Shown one piece after another: positions 1 through 9,600 of a DNA stretch of 64,000 nt. Positions within the stretch are counted from its first letter, which is position 1; each line of letters begins with the position of its first letter. The translations under genes were made by a program, and so were the position numbers. Source of the DNA: Sphingopyxis sp. (GTDB lineage: Bacteria; Pseudomonadota; Alphaproteobacteria; Sphingomonadales; Sphingomonadaceae); contig JAEMRT010000001.1 of NCBI GenBank assembly GCA_016463225.1, positions 1-64,000 of the forward strand, in the 5' to 3' direction. A model generated the notes under the pieces. That model did not search any database. It was not told the origin of the DNA and worked only from the letters and a program-made list of their open reading frames with translations.

Positions 1-20
1 GGGCGCGCTACGCTACGGGG

Positions 21-40
21 TGTCTCGACTTCGCTCGACA
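21..40. repeat. short hairpin, possible interspersed repeat
   Basis: TGTCTCGA and TCGACA flank a CTTCGC loop and can form a small bulged hairpin. The sequence resembles short hairpins that I recall as being frequent between genes of sphingomonads. I see no second copy in this window, so the repeat nature is an inference from memory. Confidence 0.3.
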
Positions 41-94
41 CGAACGGAAATCGAGGATGATCTCGAAACCGTCTCACAGCCGCATTTCGCCCAT

Positions 95-123
95 AAGAAA
101 AGGGCCGGAGTTTCCCCCGGCCC
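95..123 (-). terminator. rho-independent terminator of the rplK-rplA operon
   Basis: Read on the minus strand, a 7-bp G+C stem (GGGCCGG/CCGGCCC) with a loop of about eight bases is followed by TTTTCTT. It lies about 25 bases past the rplA stop, where the ribosomal protein transcript should end. Confidence 0.85.
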
Positions 124-146
124 TTCCCTAAATCATGTGGTGCCAA

Positions 147-845
147 TCAGGCGCCGGTGACGTCGGCCGTATCGACCTTCACACCTGGACCCATCGACGA
201 CGACAGCGCGATCTTGCGGACATATTTGCCCTTCGCGCCGGCCGGCTTGGCCTTGACGATCGCGTCGACGAACGCGTCGAAGTTCTGGCGGAGCTTTTCC
301 TCGCCGAACGACAGCTTGCCCAGACCGGCGTGGATGATGCCGGTCTTTTCGACGCGGAATTCGATCTGACCGCCCTTGGCGGCCTTCACGGCTTCGGCGA
401 CGTTCGGGGTCACGGTGCCCAGCTTCGGGTTCGGCATCAGGCCCTTCGGACCCAGCGTCTTGCCGAGACGGCCGACGATGCCCATCATGTCCGGCGTCGC
501 GATGACGCGGCCATAGTCGAGGTTACCCGCGAGCATGTCTTCCATCAGGTCTTCGGCACCGACCTTGTCGGCGCCGGCGGCCAGCGCCTTGTCGGCATTG
601 TCGCCGCGCGCGAACACGGCAACCTTGACGTCCTTGCCGGTCCCGGCGGGCAGCGTCACGACGCCGCGGACCATCTGGTCGGCGTGGCGCGGATCGACAC
701 CCAGGTTGAGCGCGACTTCGAGCGTTTCGTCGAACTTGGCCGAGGCCAGCTCGCGCACCGTCTTCAGCGCCTCGTCAACGCCGTGCAGCTTCAGCGCGTC
801 AACCTTGCCCTCAAGGGCCTTCTGCTTTTTGGTCAGCTTTGCCAT
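147..845 (-). CDS. rplA: 50S ribosomal protein L1
   Basis: This is ribosomal protein L1, which binds 23S rRNA at the L1 stalk and in many bacteria represses its own operon by binding the L11-L1 leader mRNA. The 232-residue product has the normal family length and starts [11 protein letters not shown]. The family's conserved stretch around [12 protein letters not shown] is present in the middle of the protein. It lies 4 bases downstream of rplK and is followed by a terminator, so the two genes form the usual rplK-rplA pair. Nothing is unusual in the gene itself. Confidence 0.98.
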   Translation of the reverse strand: MAKLTKKQKALEGKVDALKLHGVDEALKTVRELASAKFDETLEVALNLGVDPRHADQMVRGVVTLPAGTGKDVKVAVFARGDNADKALAAGADKVGAEDLMEDMLAGNLDYGRVIATPDMMGIVGRLGKTLGPKGLMPNPKLGTVTPNVAEAVKAAKGGQIEFRVEKTGIIHAGLGKLSFGEEKLRQNFDAFVDAIVKAKPAGAKGKYVRKIALSSSMGPGVKVDTADVTGA

Positions 846-849
846 CGGA

Positions 850-1281
850 TCAGCCCTCCGTCACTTCGAGGCCCATCGAGCGCGCACTGCCCTCGATGAT
901 CTTCGTTGCCTGTTCCAGATCGTTCGCGTTGAGATCCTTCATCTTGATCTCGGCGATTTCGGTCAGTTTCGAGCGGGCGATCTTGCCGCCGCTGATCTTG
1001 CCCGGCTCTTTCGAACCCGACTTCAGGTTTGCGGCCTTCTTGATCAGATAGGTTGCCGGCGGCGTCTTCGTGACGAACGAAAAGCTCTTGTCGGCGAACA
1101 CGGTGATGATGGTCGGGGTCGGGGTGCCTTTTTCCATGCCATCCGTCGCGGCGTTGAACGCCTTGCAGAATTCCATGATGTTGACACCGCGCTGGCCGAG
1201 TGCCGGCCCGAGCGGCGGCGAGGGGTTTGCGGTCCCTGCCGGAACTTGCAGCTTGATATAGCCGCTGATCTTCTTAGCCAT
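850..1281 (-). CDS. rplK: 50S ribosomal protein L11
   Basis: This is ribosomal protein L11, part of the GTPase-associated centre and needed for RelA activation. The frame stays open upstream to 1329, but I place the start at 1281 ([16 protein letters not shown]), which gives the canonical 143 residues and has the purine-rich sequence AGGAGG a few bases upstream. The family motif [14 protein letters not shown] is present near residue 22. The gene precedes rplA. Its leader contains a 21-bp palindromic hairpin about 25 bases upstream of the start. Confidence 0.98.
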   Translation of the reverse strand: MAKKISGYIKLQVPAGTANPSPPLGPALGQRGVNIMEFCKAFNAATDGMEKGTPTPTIITVFADKSFSFVTKTPPATYLIKKAANLKSGSKEPGKISGGKIARSKLTEIAEIKMKDLNANDLEQATKIIEGSARSMGLEVTEG

Positions 1282-1304
1282 GATTGGCCTCCTGTCTTTC
1301 TGTC

Positions 1305-1325
1305 GCCCCGGACGTGATCCGGGGC
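1305..1325. repeat. palindromic hairpin GCCCCGGA-N5-TCCGGGGC
   Basis: A perfect 8-bp inverted repeat separated by CGTGA lies in the rplK leader. Palindromes of the form CCCCGGA-N-TCCGGGG are common intergenic repeats in alphaproteobacteria. It could also be a structured mRNA leader, but I see no clear mimic of the L1 rRNA site. Confidence 0.5.
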
Positions 1326-1445
1326 TCAAAATTAGCGGTCGAACAGAAGGGCATCACCCCTTCCTCCCGCGCGGAATCACGCCCGTATCTGACGCGAAGC
1401 GGCGCGCATAAGCGCAAATCGCGCGGAAAACAAGCCTGAAGCAGC

Positions 1446-2375
1446 TCAGGCGGCGGGCGGTACCAGCCGCAGCAAGCCTTCCTGCATCACCGATGCGATC
1501 AGCGTCCCGTCCTTGCGATAGACGAGCCCGCGGTTGATGCCGCGGCTGCCGCCGGTCCAGTCGCTGTCCATCACATAGGCGAACCATTGATCGACGCGGA
1601 TGTCGTCGTGGAACCACATCGCGTGGTCGAGGCTGGTCGAAAACAGTCCGGGGGTCGACCAGGTGAAACCGTGCGGCAGCAGCGAGGACGAGAGCAGCCC
1701 CATGTCGGACGCATAGGAAAGGAAGGCGCGGTGGAGCAGCGGATCGTCGCCGATCGGCGCCGCGAGGCGGTACCATTGATAATGCGCCGACGCCTTTTCG
1801 GTCGAGGGCGGCCGAAAACTGCGCATCTCGAAGGGGCGCAGGCGCGCCATGCTGTCGAGTTGGGCGTCGCTGACATTGGGATCGGCGGCAAGATTTTCGG
1901 TGAATTCGACGCATCGGTCGGGCGGCAGCAGGTCGGGCATCGGCACCTGATGCGACGCGCCGGGTTCGGGGGCGTGGAAGGATGCGGTGAGGTTGAAGAT
2001 CACCTTGCCATCCTGGCGCACGACGACGCGGCGGTTGGCGAAGCTGCGGCCGTCGAAATCGCGGTGGACGCGGAAATGCAGCGGCTTTGCTTCATCGCCG
2101 CCGCGCAGGAAATAGGCGTGGAGCGAATGCGCCGACTTGCCCGGATCGACGGTGCGCGCCGCGGCGACCAGCGCCTGCGCGATCACCTGTCCGCCGAAAA
2201 TACGGTCGCGCGTCGGTTTGTTGAACGCCGGGAAGCTATATTCGTCGGGTTCTTCGGCGGGAACGAGATCAAACAGGTGGGTGACCGCACCGACGACCTT
2301 TTCGGGCGAAAAGGCGGCCTGAATATCGCGGGCGCGATCGATGCGGGCCTGAATCTCGGTGGGAGTCAGGCTCAT
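1446..2375 (-). CDS. tesB: acyl-CoA thioesterase II (TesB family)
   Basis: This 309-residue protein should hydrolyse acyl-CoA to free fatty acid and CoA, as TesB does, and has the expected double hot-dog length. The HAMWFHDD segment near residue 230 and the QEGLLR segment near the C-terminus match the regions that carry the catalytic Asp and Gln in TesB. It lies on the same strand between nusG (40 bases upstream) and rplK (about 165 bases downstream), an odd place because nusG and rplK are usually adjacent. No link to translation is evident. It may be read through from the secE-nusG promoter. Confidence 0.93.
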   Translation of the reverse strand: MSLTPTEIQARIDRARDIQAAFSPEKVVGAVTHLFDLVPAEEPDEYSFPAFNKPTRDRIFGGQVIAQALVAAARTVDPGKSAHSLHAYFLRGGDEAKPLHFRVHRDFDGRSFANRRVVVRQDGKVIFNLTASFHAPEPGASHQVPMPDLLPPDRCVEFTENLAADPNVSDAQLDSMARLRPFEMRSFRPPSTEKASAHYQWYRLAAPIGDDPLLHRAFLSYASDMGLLSSSLLPHGFTWSTPGLFSTSLDHAMWFHDDIRVDQWFAYVMDSDWTGGSRGINRGLVYRKDGTLIASVMQEGLLRLVPPAA

Positions 2376-2415
2376 ATCGTCATCCGTTCCTTGAGGTAGC
2401 GATAGCCAACGGCCA

Positions 2416-2952
2416 TCACTTCATGCGTTCGACCTGTTCGAAGTCGAGCTCGACCGGGGTGGCGCGACCGAAGATCGACACCGACACCTTGACGCGCGCC
2501 TTTTCGAAATCGAGTTCCTCGACCAGCCCGTTGAAGCTGGCGAAGGGACCGTCGAGCACCTTGACCTGATCGCCGATTTCGTAATCGACGCGGATTTCCT
2601 GCTTCGGACGGGCCGCAGCCTCTTCCTTGCTGTTCAGGATGCGCGCGGCTTCGGCTTCGCTGATCGCCTGCGGCTTGCCCATCGAACCGAGGAAGCCGGT
2701 GACCTTCGGGGTGTTTTTCACCAAGTGATACACATCGTCGGTCATCGTCAGCTTGGCGAGGACGTAGCCAGGGAAGAATTTGCGTTCGGCCTGCACCTTT
2801 TTGCCGCGCTTCACCTCGGTGACGGTTTCCACCGGCACTTCGACCGCTTCGACAAATTCGCTGAGGCCCATGCGTTCGGCTTCGGAAAGCACCGAATCGC
2901 GCACCTTGTTTTCGAAACCCGAATAGGCGTGAATGATGTACCAGCGCGCCAT
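2416..2952 (-). CDS. nusG: transcription termination/antitermination protein NusG
   Basis: NusG binds RNA polymerase and couples it to Rho and to the ribosome. The start at 2952 (MARWYIIHAYSGFENK) gives 178 residues, the normal size; the open frame runs further upstream through secE but is not coding there. The NGN domain covers roughly residues 1-110, and a C-terminal KOW domain contains GDQVKVLDGPFASFNG. It follows secE by 35 bases, the standard secE-nusG arrangement. Confidence 0.98.
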   Translation of the reverse strand: MARWYIIHAYSGFENKVRDSVLSEAERMGLSEFVEAVEVPVETVTEVKRGKKVQAERKFFPGYVLAKLTMTDDVYHLVKNTPKVTGFLGSMGKPQAISEAEAARILNSKEEAAARPKQEIRVDYEIGDQVKVLDGPFASFNGLVEELDFEKARVKVSVSIFGRATPVELDFEQVERMK

Positions 2953-2987
2953 GTGTGTCCGTATCCTGTCCCTGAAAGCCGCGGCGT

Positions 2988-3185
2988 TTAGCGCGCGAGC
3001 GACGTCAGCCAGCTGACGATCGCGTTGAAAACCGTGTCGACGCCAAAAAAGAACAGCGACAGGATCGTCGTCATGATGAGCACCATGATCGTCGTCTGCA
3101 CCGTCTCGCGTCCCGTTGGCCAAACGATCTTCTTGGCTTCGGCGCGCACCTGATTGATGAACTCAGCCGGGCTGGTTTTCGCCAT
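2988..3185 (-). CDS. secE: preprotein translocase subunit SecE
   Basis: This 65-residue single-span protein is the short form of SecE that stabilises SecY in the inner membrane. It has the conserved amphipathic segment with EAKKIVWPT near residue 16, then one membrane helix at about residues 33-57. It heads the secE-nusG transcript. The tRNA-Trp gene that often precedes secE is not visible upstream. Confidence 0.97.
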   Translation of the reverse strand: MAKTSPAEFINQVRAEAKKIVWPTGRETVQTTIMVLIMTTILSLFFFGVDTVFNAIVSWLTSLAR

Positions 3186-3343
3186 GTCGATCGTCCTGTC
3201 CTACAAACTACTGCTTCGGGCCAGATGGGTTGCCAAGCCCCCCGCGTCAAGCGCGCTTTTGGGCAATAGTCCGCCCACCCTCCCCGAGCATGCCGGCGAA
3301 AGGCGGAACGAAAACGGCGCATCTGTCCGAATGAAAGCGGCCT

Positions 3344-4678
3344 TTACTGGCGCGCTGCGGCGATTGCAAGTGCGGGGTCGGCCTCGCGCGCCAGCGCCCG
3401 CTGCATCAAAAGGAGCAGCGCGACCATGATCATCCAGCTGATCGTCGGCTGGAGTGCGAAGAGCAGATGCAGTTCGCGCGCCGCCGTGTCACCATTTTGC
3501 GGATCGAAGCCGACGAGGTCGAGGAGCAGGTAGCTGACCGCGATCGCCGCGGCGACGCCGAATTTTTGCATCAGGTTGAGCAATGCGAACAGGAATGCGG
3601 AGCGATTGCGTCCGCAGCGCGCGGCATCGCCAGGGATGATGTCGGCGAGCATCGAGTAAGTGAACAGCAGTCCGACAAAGCCGGTTCCCAGCATCAGCGA
3701 AAATCCCGTCGCCTGCGCGATGCCTTTGGGCTGCTGGAACAAGGTCGCGATCAGCAGGCTGGAAATCAGCAGCCCCATCATGATCATCATCGGAGGCTTG
3801 CCGTAGCGCCGCGCGAGCCATGTCCAGACCGGCGACGCGACGGCCCCGCCGATGAAGCTGGCGAACAGCAATACCGCGCTCTGCCCGTCGAGATCGAGCA
3901 CGGCGGCGGCGAAGAAGACGAACAGCGACGTCAGCGATCCAAAGGCGAAGCTGTTGAGAAATTGCACCCCGAGCAGCAGCATCAGCGGCGGGAAGGCCAG
4001 CGACACGCGAATTTCGTGCCGCCAGCCAATGCCGGGTTCGGCGATCACCGCGCGCGGTGGAACGAGGCGGATCGCGTAGAGCGCGATCGGCACCATCAGC
4101 ATGAACAGGCTGGCATAGGCCATGATGCGGCCCTGCAAACTGACCCCCGGGATCAGGATTTGCGCCGCCGCGGGCGCCGCAAACGCCAGGATCAGCGCGA
4201 TCTTCGCGAACCAGTCGCGCATGCCGTAGAGCAAAGCGCTGTCGCGCGGGCTGCTCACCAAGGCCGAGCCCCACGACAATTGCGCGACTTCATACAGGCT
4301 GTAGCTGGAGTAAAAGAGCACCATCATCAGGAACAATGCGGCAAAGGGCAGCCGGTCGCCGACCGTGACCAACGCGAGCAGCAGCAGCGACAGCGGCACC
4401 AGCGCGAGCAACATCCAGCGCCGATGCGCGCCAAGCCCGGTGCGGACGCGGTCGACCATCGTCCCGATCAGCGGGTCGACGATGCCGTCCCAGATCGTCG
4501 TGAGCGAAAACAGCAGTCCGACGAGCGCGACCGAAATCACCCCGCCCTCGGCGATATAGGGCGGCAGATAGACGCTGAATGGCAGGCCGAGGATGACCGT
4601 CGGCCCGGCGGTTGCGGCGGAAGCGGCGACGGTGCGCGGTCGCAATGCCGAGTCATGGTCGGGGGCGATGATGGCCAC
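3344..4678 (-). CDS. MFS transporter, glycoside-pentoside-hexuronide:cation symporter type
   Basis: The 444-residue protein has about twelve hydrophobic segments, with a long loop near the middle. An early motif (WDGIVDPLIGTMVDRVRTGLG) is typical of the GPH/MFS_2 branch, whose members carry sugars or other small organic solutes with a cation. The substrate cannot be read from the sequence. A TetR regulator gene lies 68 bases upstream in the same direction, and the intervening DNA holds TTGACA-N4-TGTCAA, a likely control site. Function as an MFS_2 transporter is sure; its role in uptake or efflux is not. Confidence 0.85.
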   Translation of the reverse strand: MAIIAPDHDSALRPRTVAASAATAGPTVILGLPFSVYLPPYIAEGGVISVALVGLLFSLTTIWDGIVDPLIGTMVDRVRTGLGAHRRWMLLALVPLSLLLLALVTVGDRLPFAALFLMMVLFYSSYSLYEVAQLSWGSALVSSPRDSALLYGMRDWFAKIALILAFAAPAAAQILIPGVSLQGRIMAYASLFMLMVPIALYAIRLVPPRAVIAEPGIGWRHEIRVSLAFPPLMLLLGVQFLNSFAFGSLTSLFVFFAAAVLDLDGQSAVLLFASFIGGAVASPVWTWLARRYGKPPMMIMMGLLISSLLIATLFQQPKGIAQATGFSLMLGTGFVGLLFTYSMLADIIPGDAARCGRNRSAFLFALLNLMQKFGVAAAIAVSYLLLDLVGFDPQNGDTAARELHLLFALQPTISWMIMVALLLLMQRALAREADPALAIAAARQ

Positions 4679-4720
4679 GATGCGATGCTCCCGATGCCGA
4701 AGGGAGCAGGCTTTCAGTTA

Positions 4721-4736
4721 TTGACAGTCATGTCAA
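4721..4736. promoter_or_regulatory. inverted repeat TTGACA-GTCA-TGTCAA upstream of the MFS gene
   Basis: Perfect 6-bp arms with a 4-bp spacer lie 43 bases upstream of the MFS start and just past the TetR gene end. Position and symmetry fit a TetR-type operator; the binding protein is unproven. Confidence 0.45.
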
Positions 4737-4746
4737 CAGATGCTCG

Positions 4747-5394
4747 TCAGCTGTGCCCCTGGACGATTTTGAAATGCGACAGAAACGGCTGGAGACGCCA
4801 GTCGAGCTGGTCGTTGTCGAGCCATTCGTCCTCAAGCCCCGCGAGCGTGTGGAGCATGGAATCGCCGATCACGATGCTGAGCAGCAGTTTCGCCGCCGCG
4901 TCGGGATCGTCGATTTCGGCCTCGCCCGCCGCCGCCCATTCGGCGAACAGCGTCGACAATTCCTCGATCGCCGGGATGTGCAGGTCGCGATAGATTTGCA
5001 GCGCGAAATCGCGGTCGCGCAAGCTTTCCGAAATCAGCATCCGCATCAAGGCGACGGCGCGCGGCGAGCGCATCCGGTCGCATTGGCGGTGCGCATAGCC
5101 GCGCAACAATTCGACGTTCGATATATCCGCCATCGCCATGCACTCGGCCGGCTGGCAGCGAGCTTCATTGCCCCAGCGCGACGCAATCGCATGCAGCAGC
5201 CCCTGTTTGTTGCCGAACAAATCATAGAGCGTCGCGAGCGATCCGCCCGACCGTTTGACGATTTCGGCAAGGCTGGTGCGTTCATAGCCCTGTTCGAGAA
5301 ACAGCGCTTCGGCGGCGTCGAGGATCGCATCGCGGCGGCGCTCGCGCAGCGATGGCGGCTCCATCGGGCAATCCAGCAATTCGGACTGTACCAT
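4747..5394 (-). CDS. TetR/AcrR family regulator
   Basis: This is a 215-residue TetR-type repressor. The N-terminal HTH spans roughly residues 15-62 (REIL-like DAILDAAEALFLEQGY then SLAEIVKRSGGSLATLYDLFG), and the rest is a helical ligand domain of unknown specificity. I chose the start at 5394 (MVQSELL); an internal Met (MEPPSL) ten residues later is an alternative. It is divergent from the RND pump and co-directional with the MFS gene, so it probably controls the pump, itself and perhaps the MFS gene. A TGTAAT-N4-ATTACA inverted repeat lies 27 bases upstream. Confidence 0.9.
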   Translation of the reverse strand: MVQSELLDCPMEPPSLRERRRDAILDAAEALFLEQGYERTSLAEIVKRSGGSLATLYDLFGNKQGLLHAIASRWGNEARCQPAECMAMADISNVELLRGYAHRQCDRMRSPRAVALMRMLISESLRDRDFALQIYRDLHIPAIEELSTLFAEWAAAGEAEIDDPDAAAKLLLSIVIGDSMLHTLAGLEDEWLDNDQLDWRLQPFLSHFKIVQGHS

Positions 5395-5420
5395 CCGTGA
5401 TTCTCTCCCTTGTGCTTTTC

Positions 5421-5436
5421 TGTAATCTAAATTACA
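5421..5436. promoter_or_regulatory. inverted repeat TGTAAT-CTAA-ATTACA in the divergent pump/TetR promoter region
   Basis: Perfect 6-bp arms are centred between the divergent TetR and RND adaptor genes, a classic location for an AcrR-like operator. Confidence 0.55.
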
Positions 5437-5476
5437 TGTCGCGTTGTGCAAAGCGTTTTTTGCGCCATCCACGCTC

Positions 5477-5482
5477 TATAAT
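5477..5482 (+). promoter_or_regulatory. candidate -10 box (TATAAT) of the RND pump operon
   Basis: An exact TATAAT lies 23 bases before the adaptor start. No strong -35 box is visible at the right spacing, which suits a regulated promoter. Confidence 0.4.
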
Positions 5483-5504
5483 ACAGCATTATTCAGGGGT
5501 TCTT

Positions 5505-6659
5505 ATGAGTCGCGCTCGTTCCTTTGCCAGCGTCAGCGTTGCCGCGTTGGCCCTGTTGCTCACCGCCTGCACAGCCGAAGCGCCCCCCGCCCCGCCGCCC
5601 CCCGAGGTCACGATCGTCACCGTCCGCTCGCAAGCGGTGCCGAACGTCATCGAGCTGCCCGGCCGCGTGCAGGCATTTCGCACCTCTGAGGTGCGCGCGC
5701 GCGTCGATGGTATCGTCGAGCGGCGACTGTTCAACGAAGGCAGCTTTGTCCGCGCCGGAACCTCCCTGTTCCGTATCGACCCGCGCCAGTTGAACGCAAC
5801 CTCCAATGCAGCGCGCGCGCAGCTGGCCCGCGCGCAGGCGACCGCGGCGAATGCGCGGCAGGTTGTCGCACGCTACCAGCCGCTGCTCGCCGACCAGGCG
5901 ATCGGCAAGCAGGAATATGACGCCGCCGTCGCCGCCCAGCGCACCGCCGAGGCCGATGTGCAGGCGGCGCAGGCCAATCTGGAATCGGCGCGGCTGAACC
6001 TGGGCTATGCGTCGGTCACCGCGCCGATTTCGGGCCGCGCCCGCCGCGCCGAGGTTACCGAAGGGGCGCTGGTCAGTGCCGCACAAGGCACGTTGCTGAC
6101 GACGATCGAACAGATCGACCGCGTCTATGTCAATTTCGGCCAGTCGAGTTCGGACCTGCTGGCGACGCGCCGCGACATGGGGTCAGGCAAGGTCAGCGCC
6201 CCGCAACTCGAGCGCGTCGAAGTGCAGCTGATCCTCGAGGATGGCAGCGCCTATCCGGTTGTCGGCCATCTCGATTTCCTCGACCTGTCGATCGACGAGG
6301 CGACGGGAACCGCGGCGCTGCGCGCCGAATTCCCCAACCCCGCATCGGCGCTGCTGCCCGGCCAGTTCGTCCGCGCGCGCATCTTTGCGGGCAACCGCGC
6401 CAACGGCATGCTGATCCCGCAGCGCGCGGTCAAACTGACCGCCGACGCGGCGAGCGTGATGGTGCTCGACGCCAAGAATATTGCGAACCCGCGCCCCGTA
6501 AAACTGGGCACGATGGTGGCCGGTCAATGGGCAATCCTCGACGGACTGCGGCCCGGCGACCGGGTAATCGTCGACGGGTTGCAAAAGGTCCAGCCGGGCC
6601 AGCCGGTACGAATTGCGCCACCCAAGGGTACGGTGTCGACGCACCCGGCAAAGCGCTGA
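5505..6659 (+). CDS. RND efflux periplasmic adaptor lipoprotein (AcrA/MexA type)
   Basis: This membrane fusion protein should link the inner-membrane pump to the outer-membrane channel. The start at 5505 gives a 384-residue lipoprotein with a signal peptide and lipobox LLTAC (Cys22). After it come the biotinyl-lipoyl half motif, an Ala-rich helical hairpin (about residues 95-175, with repeated AQ/AA segments) and beta-barrel domains. The open frame upstream of 5505 runs across the promoter and is not coding. The pump gene follows after 6 bases. The substrates are unknown; a broad drug/solvent range is normal for the family. Confidence 0.95.
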   Translation: MSRARSFASVSVAALALLLTACTAEAPPAPPPPEVTIVTVRSQAVPNVIELPGRVQAFRTSEVRARVDGIVERRLFNEGSFVRAGTSLFRIDPRQLNATSNAARAQLARAQATAANARQVVARYQPLLADQAIGKQEYDAAVAAQRTAEADVQAAQANLESARLNLGYASVTAPISGRARRAEVTEGALVSAAQGTLLTTIEQIDRVYVNFGQSSSDLLATRRDMGSGKVSAPQLERVEVQLILEDGSAYPVVGHLDFLDLSIDEATGTAALRAEFPNPASALLPGQFVRARIFAGNRANGMLIPQRAVKLTADAASVMVLDAKNIANPRPVKLGTMVAGQWAILDGLRPGDRVIVDGLQKVQPGQPVRIAPPKGTVSTHPAKR

Positions 6660-6665
6660 TCTGAC

Positions 6666-9600
6666 ATGACCCCCCGCTTCTTCATCGACAGGCCCATTTT
6701 TTCGTGGGTCATCGCCATCGGCATCCTGTTGTCGGGCATCATCGCGCTGCGCAGCCTGCCGGTGGAGCAATATCCGTCGGTCGCGCCGCCATCGCTGACC
6801 ATCGGTGTCACCTATCCGGGCGCCGACGCCAAGACGCTCGAACAGAATGTCACGCAGGTCATCGAGCAGGAGCTGAACGGGGTCGAGGGTTTCCTCTACA
6901 TGGCCTCGACCAGCGAATCGAACGGTACCGCGTCGATCAACCTGACTTTTGAAGCGGGGACCGACATCGATAACGCGCAGATGGAGGTGCAGAACCGCCT
7001 GCGCCGCGTCGAACAGCGCCTGCCCGAAGATGTCCGCCGCCAGGGCATTTCGGTAACCGAAGCCAATTCGGGATTCCTGCTGATCGTCGCGATCACGTCG
7101 AAGAGCGGCGACACCGATCCGATGGAGGTCAACAACTTCGCCAACACGCGCGTGCTCGACGAGCTGCGCCGGGTGAACGGGGTCGGCAATGTGCAGGCGT
7201 TTGCGCCCGAATATGCAATGCGCGTCTGGCTCGATCCGCAAAAGCTGGCGTCCTACAATCTGTCGGCGGCCGAAGCGCTGGGGGCGGTGCAGGAGCAGAA
7301 CAGCCAGACCCCGGGCGGTCAGCTGGGCGATCAGCCGCTTGCCAAGGGCGCGCAGCTTAACGCCGTGATCACCACGCAAGGCCGCTTCACCAAGCCCGAG
7401 CAGTTCGAGAGCATCATCCTGCGCGCGAACCCCGATGGGTCGGCGGTGACGCTGGCCGACGTCGGGCGCGTCGAATTGGGGTCGGCGAGCTATTTGTTTT
7501 CGTCTGAGCTGAACGGCAAGCCGATGGCGGGCCTCGCGGTCCAGCTGACCCCAGGCGCCAACGCACTCGCGACCGCCGAGGGTGTCCGCGCCCAGATGGC
7601 CGAGCTGGCGAAGGGCTTTCCGCCCGACGTCACCTGGTCGATCCCCTATGACACCACGCCCTTTATCCAGCTGTCGATCGAAGAGGTCGTGATCACGCTG
7701 GCCGAGGCGATGGTGCTGGTCTTCCTCGTGATGTTCCTGTTCCTGCAGAACTGGCGCGCGACGGTGATCCCGACGGTGGTCGTGCCGATCGCGCTGGCCG
7801 GCGCGTGTCTGGGCCTGTGGATGTTTGGTTTTTCGATCAACGTGCTGACCCTGTTCGGCATGGTGCTGGCGATCGGCATCCTCGTCGACGATGCGATCGT
7901 CGTGATCGAGAATGTCGAGCGGATCATGAACGAAGAGCATCTGACGCCCTATGAGGCGACGGTGAAGGCGATGAGCCAGATCACCAGCGCAATTATCGGC
8001 ATCACGCTGGTGTTGATCGCGGTGTTCATCCCGATGGCGTTTTTCCCTGGATCGACCGGCGGCATCTATCGCCAGTTTTCGATGACGCTGGCGATTTCGA
8101 TCGCTTTTTCGGCGCTGCTCGCGCTGACGCTCACCCCCGCGCTGTGCGCGACACTGCTCAAGCCGCACGACGACACGGCGCGCAAGGGCAAGGTCGGCGC
8201 CTTCTTCGATCGCTTCTTTGCCCGCTTCAACAGCTGGTTCGGGCGCACCACCGACCGTTATCAGGGCGGGGTCGGCAAGATGCTGGCGGCGCCGCTGCGC
8301 TGGCTGGGCGTGTTTGCCGCGATGGTGCTGGTGACCGGCCTGCTGTTCACGCGCCTGCCCGGATCGTTCCTGCCGCAGGAAGATCAGGGTTATCTGATCA
8401 CCGTCGTTCAGGCGCCGCCGGGTGCGACGAGCCAGCGGACCGCCGAGGCGACCAAGCAGGTAAAGGCCTTTTTTGCCGAACAGCCGCAGGTCGCGAATAT
8501 CGTGCTGGTCAACGGGTTCAGCTTTTTCGGGCAAGGTCAGGCGAATGCGATCATGTTCACGCCGCTGAAGCCATGGGACGAGCGCACCGGCGACGGCGAC
8601 AGCGCCGATGCGATCGCGGGCAAGGCGATGGGGACGTTGATGGGGATCAAGGAGGCGTTCGCCTTCTCGCTGAGCCCGCCGTCGATCCCCGAACTTGGCA
8701 CGTCGAGCGGCTTTACCTTCAAATTGCAGGACCGCGGCGCCAACGGGCGCGAGGCGCTGGTCGCGGCGCGCAACCAGATGCTGGGCGGCGCGATGCAGAG
8801 CAAGCTGCTCGCCAATGTCCGCCCCGAGGGGCAGGAGGATGCGCCAGTACTGAAGGTCGACATCGACCGGATTCAGGCGCGCGCGCTGGGGCTGTCGATC
8901 GGCGACGTCAATGCGACGCTCGCGATCAGTTTCGGCAGCGCTTATGCCAATGACTTCACCCGCGAAGGCCGCGTGCTGCGCGTACTGCTGCAGGCCGACG
9001 CCGCGAGCCGGATGACGCCGCAGGACGTGCTCGATTTGCGCGTGCGCAGCGCCAATGGCGGCATGGTGCCGTTCGGATCGTTCAGCAAAGCGGCATGGTC
9101 GGCCGAGGCGCCGCAGCTCCAGCGCTATAACGGCTATCCGGCGATGACGATTTCGGGCGAGCCGGCACCGGGGCAGTCGACCGGCGAGGCGATGGCCGAG
9201 ATGGAACGGCTGGCCGAAACATTGCCGACGGGGTTCGCGTTCGAATGGACCGGCATCTCTTATGAGGAAAAACAGTCGGCAGGGCAGATCGGGCTGCTGC
9301 TCGGGCTGTCGCTGGTTGTCGTGTTCCTGCTGCTTGCGGCGCTGTACGAAAGCTGGGCGGTGCCGGTTTCGGTGCTGCTGGTGGTGCCGCTGGGCGTGCT
9401 GGGCGCGGTATTGTTCTCGATGTTCCGCGGCCTGTCCGCCGACATCTATTTCAACGTCGGGTTGATCACGATCATCGGCCTGTCGGCGAAGAATGCGATC
9501 CTGATCGTCGAATTCGCGATCGAGCAGGAGGCCGAGGGCAAACCGACCCTCGACGCGGTGATGGAGGCGGTGAAGCTGCGGCTGCGGCCGATCATCATGA

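Noticed and set aside
3186-3343. Possible tRNA-Trp before secE
   Set aside because: No cloverleaf or CCA-ended acceptor stem can be built in this stretch.
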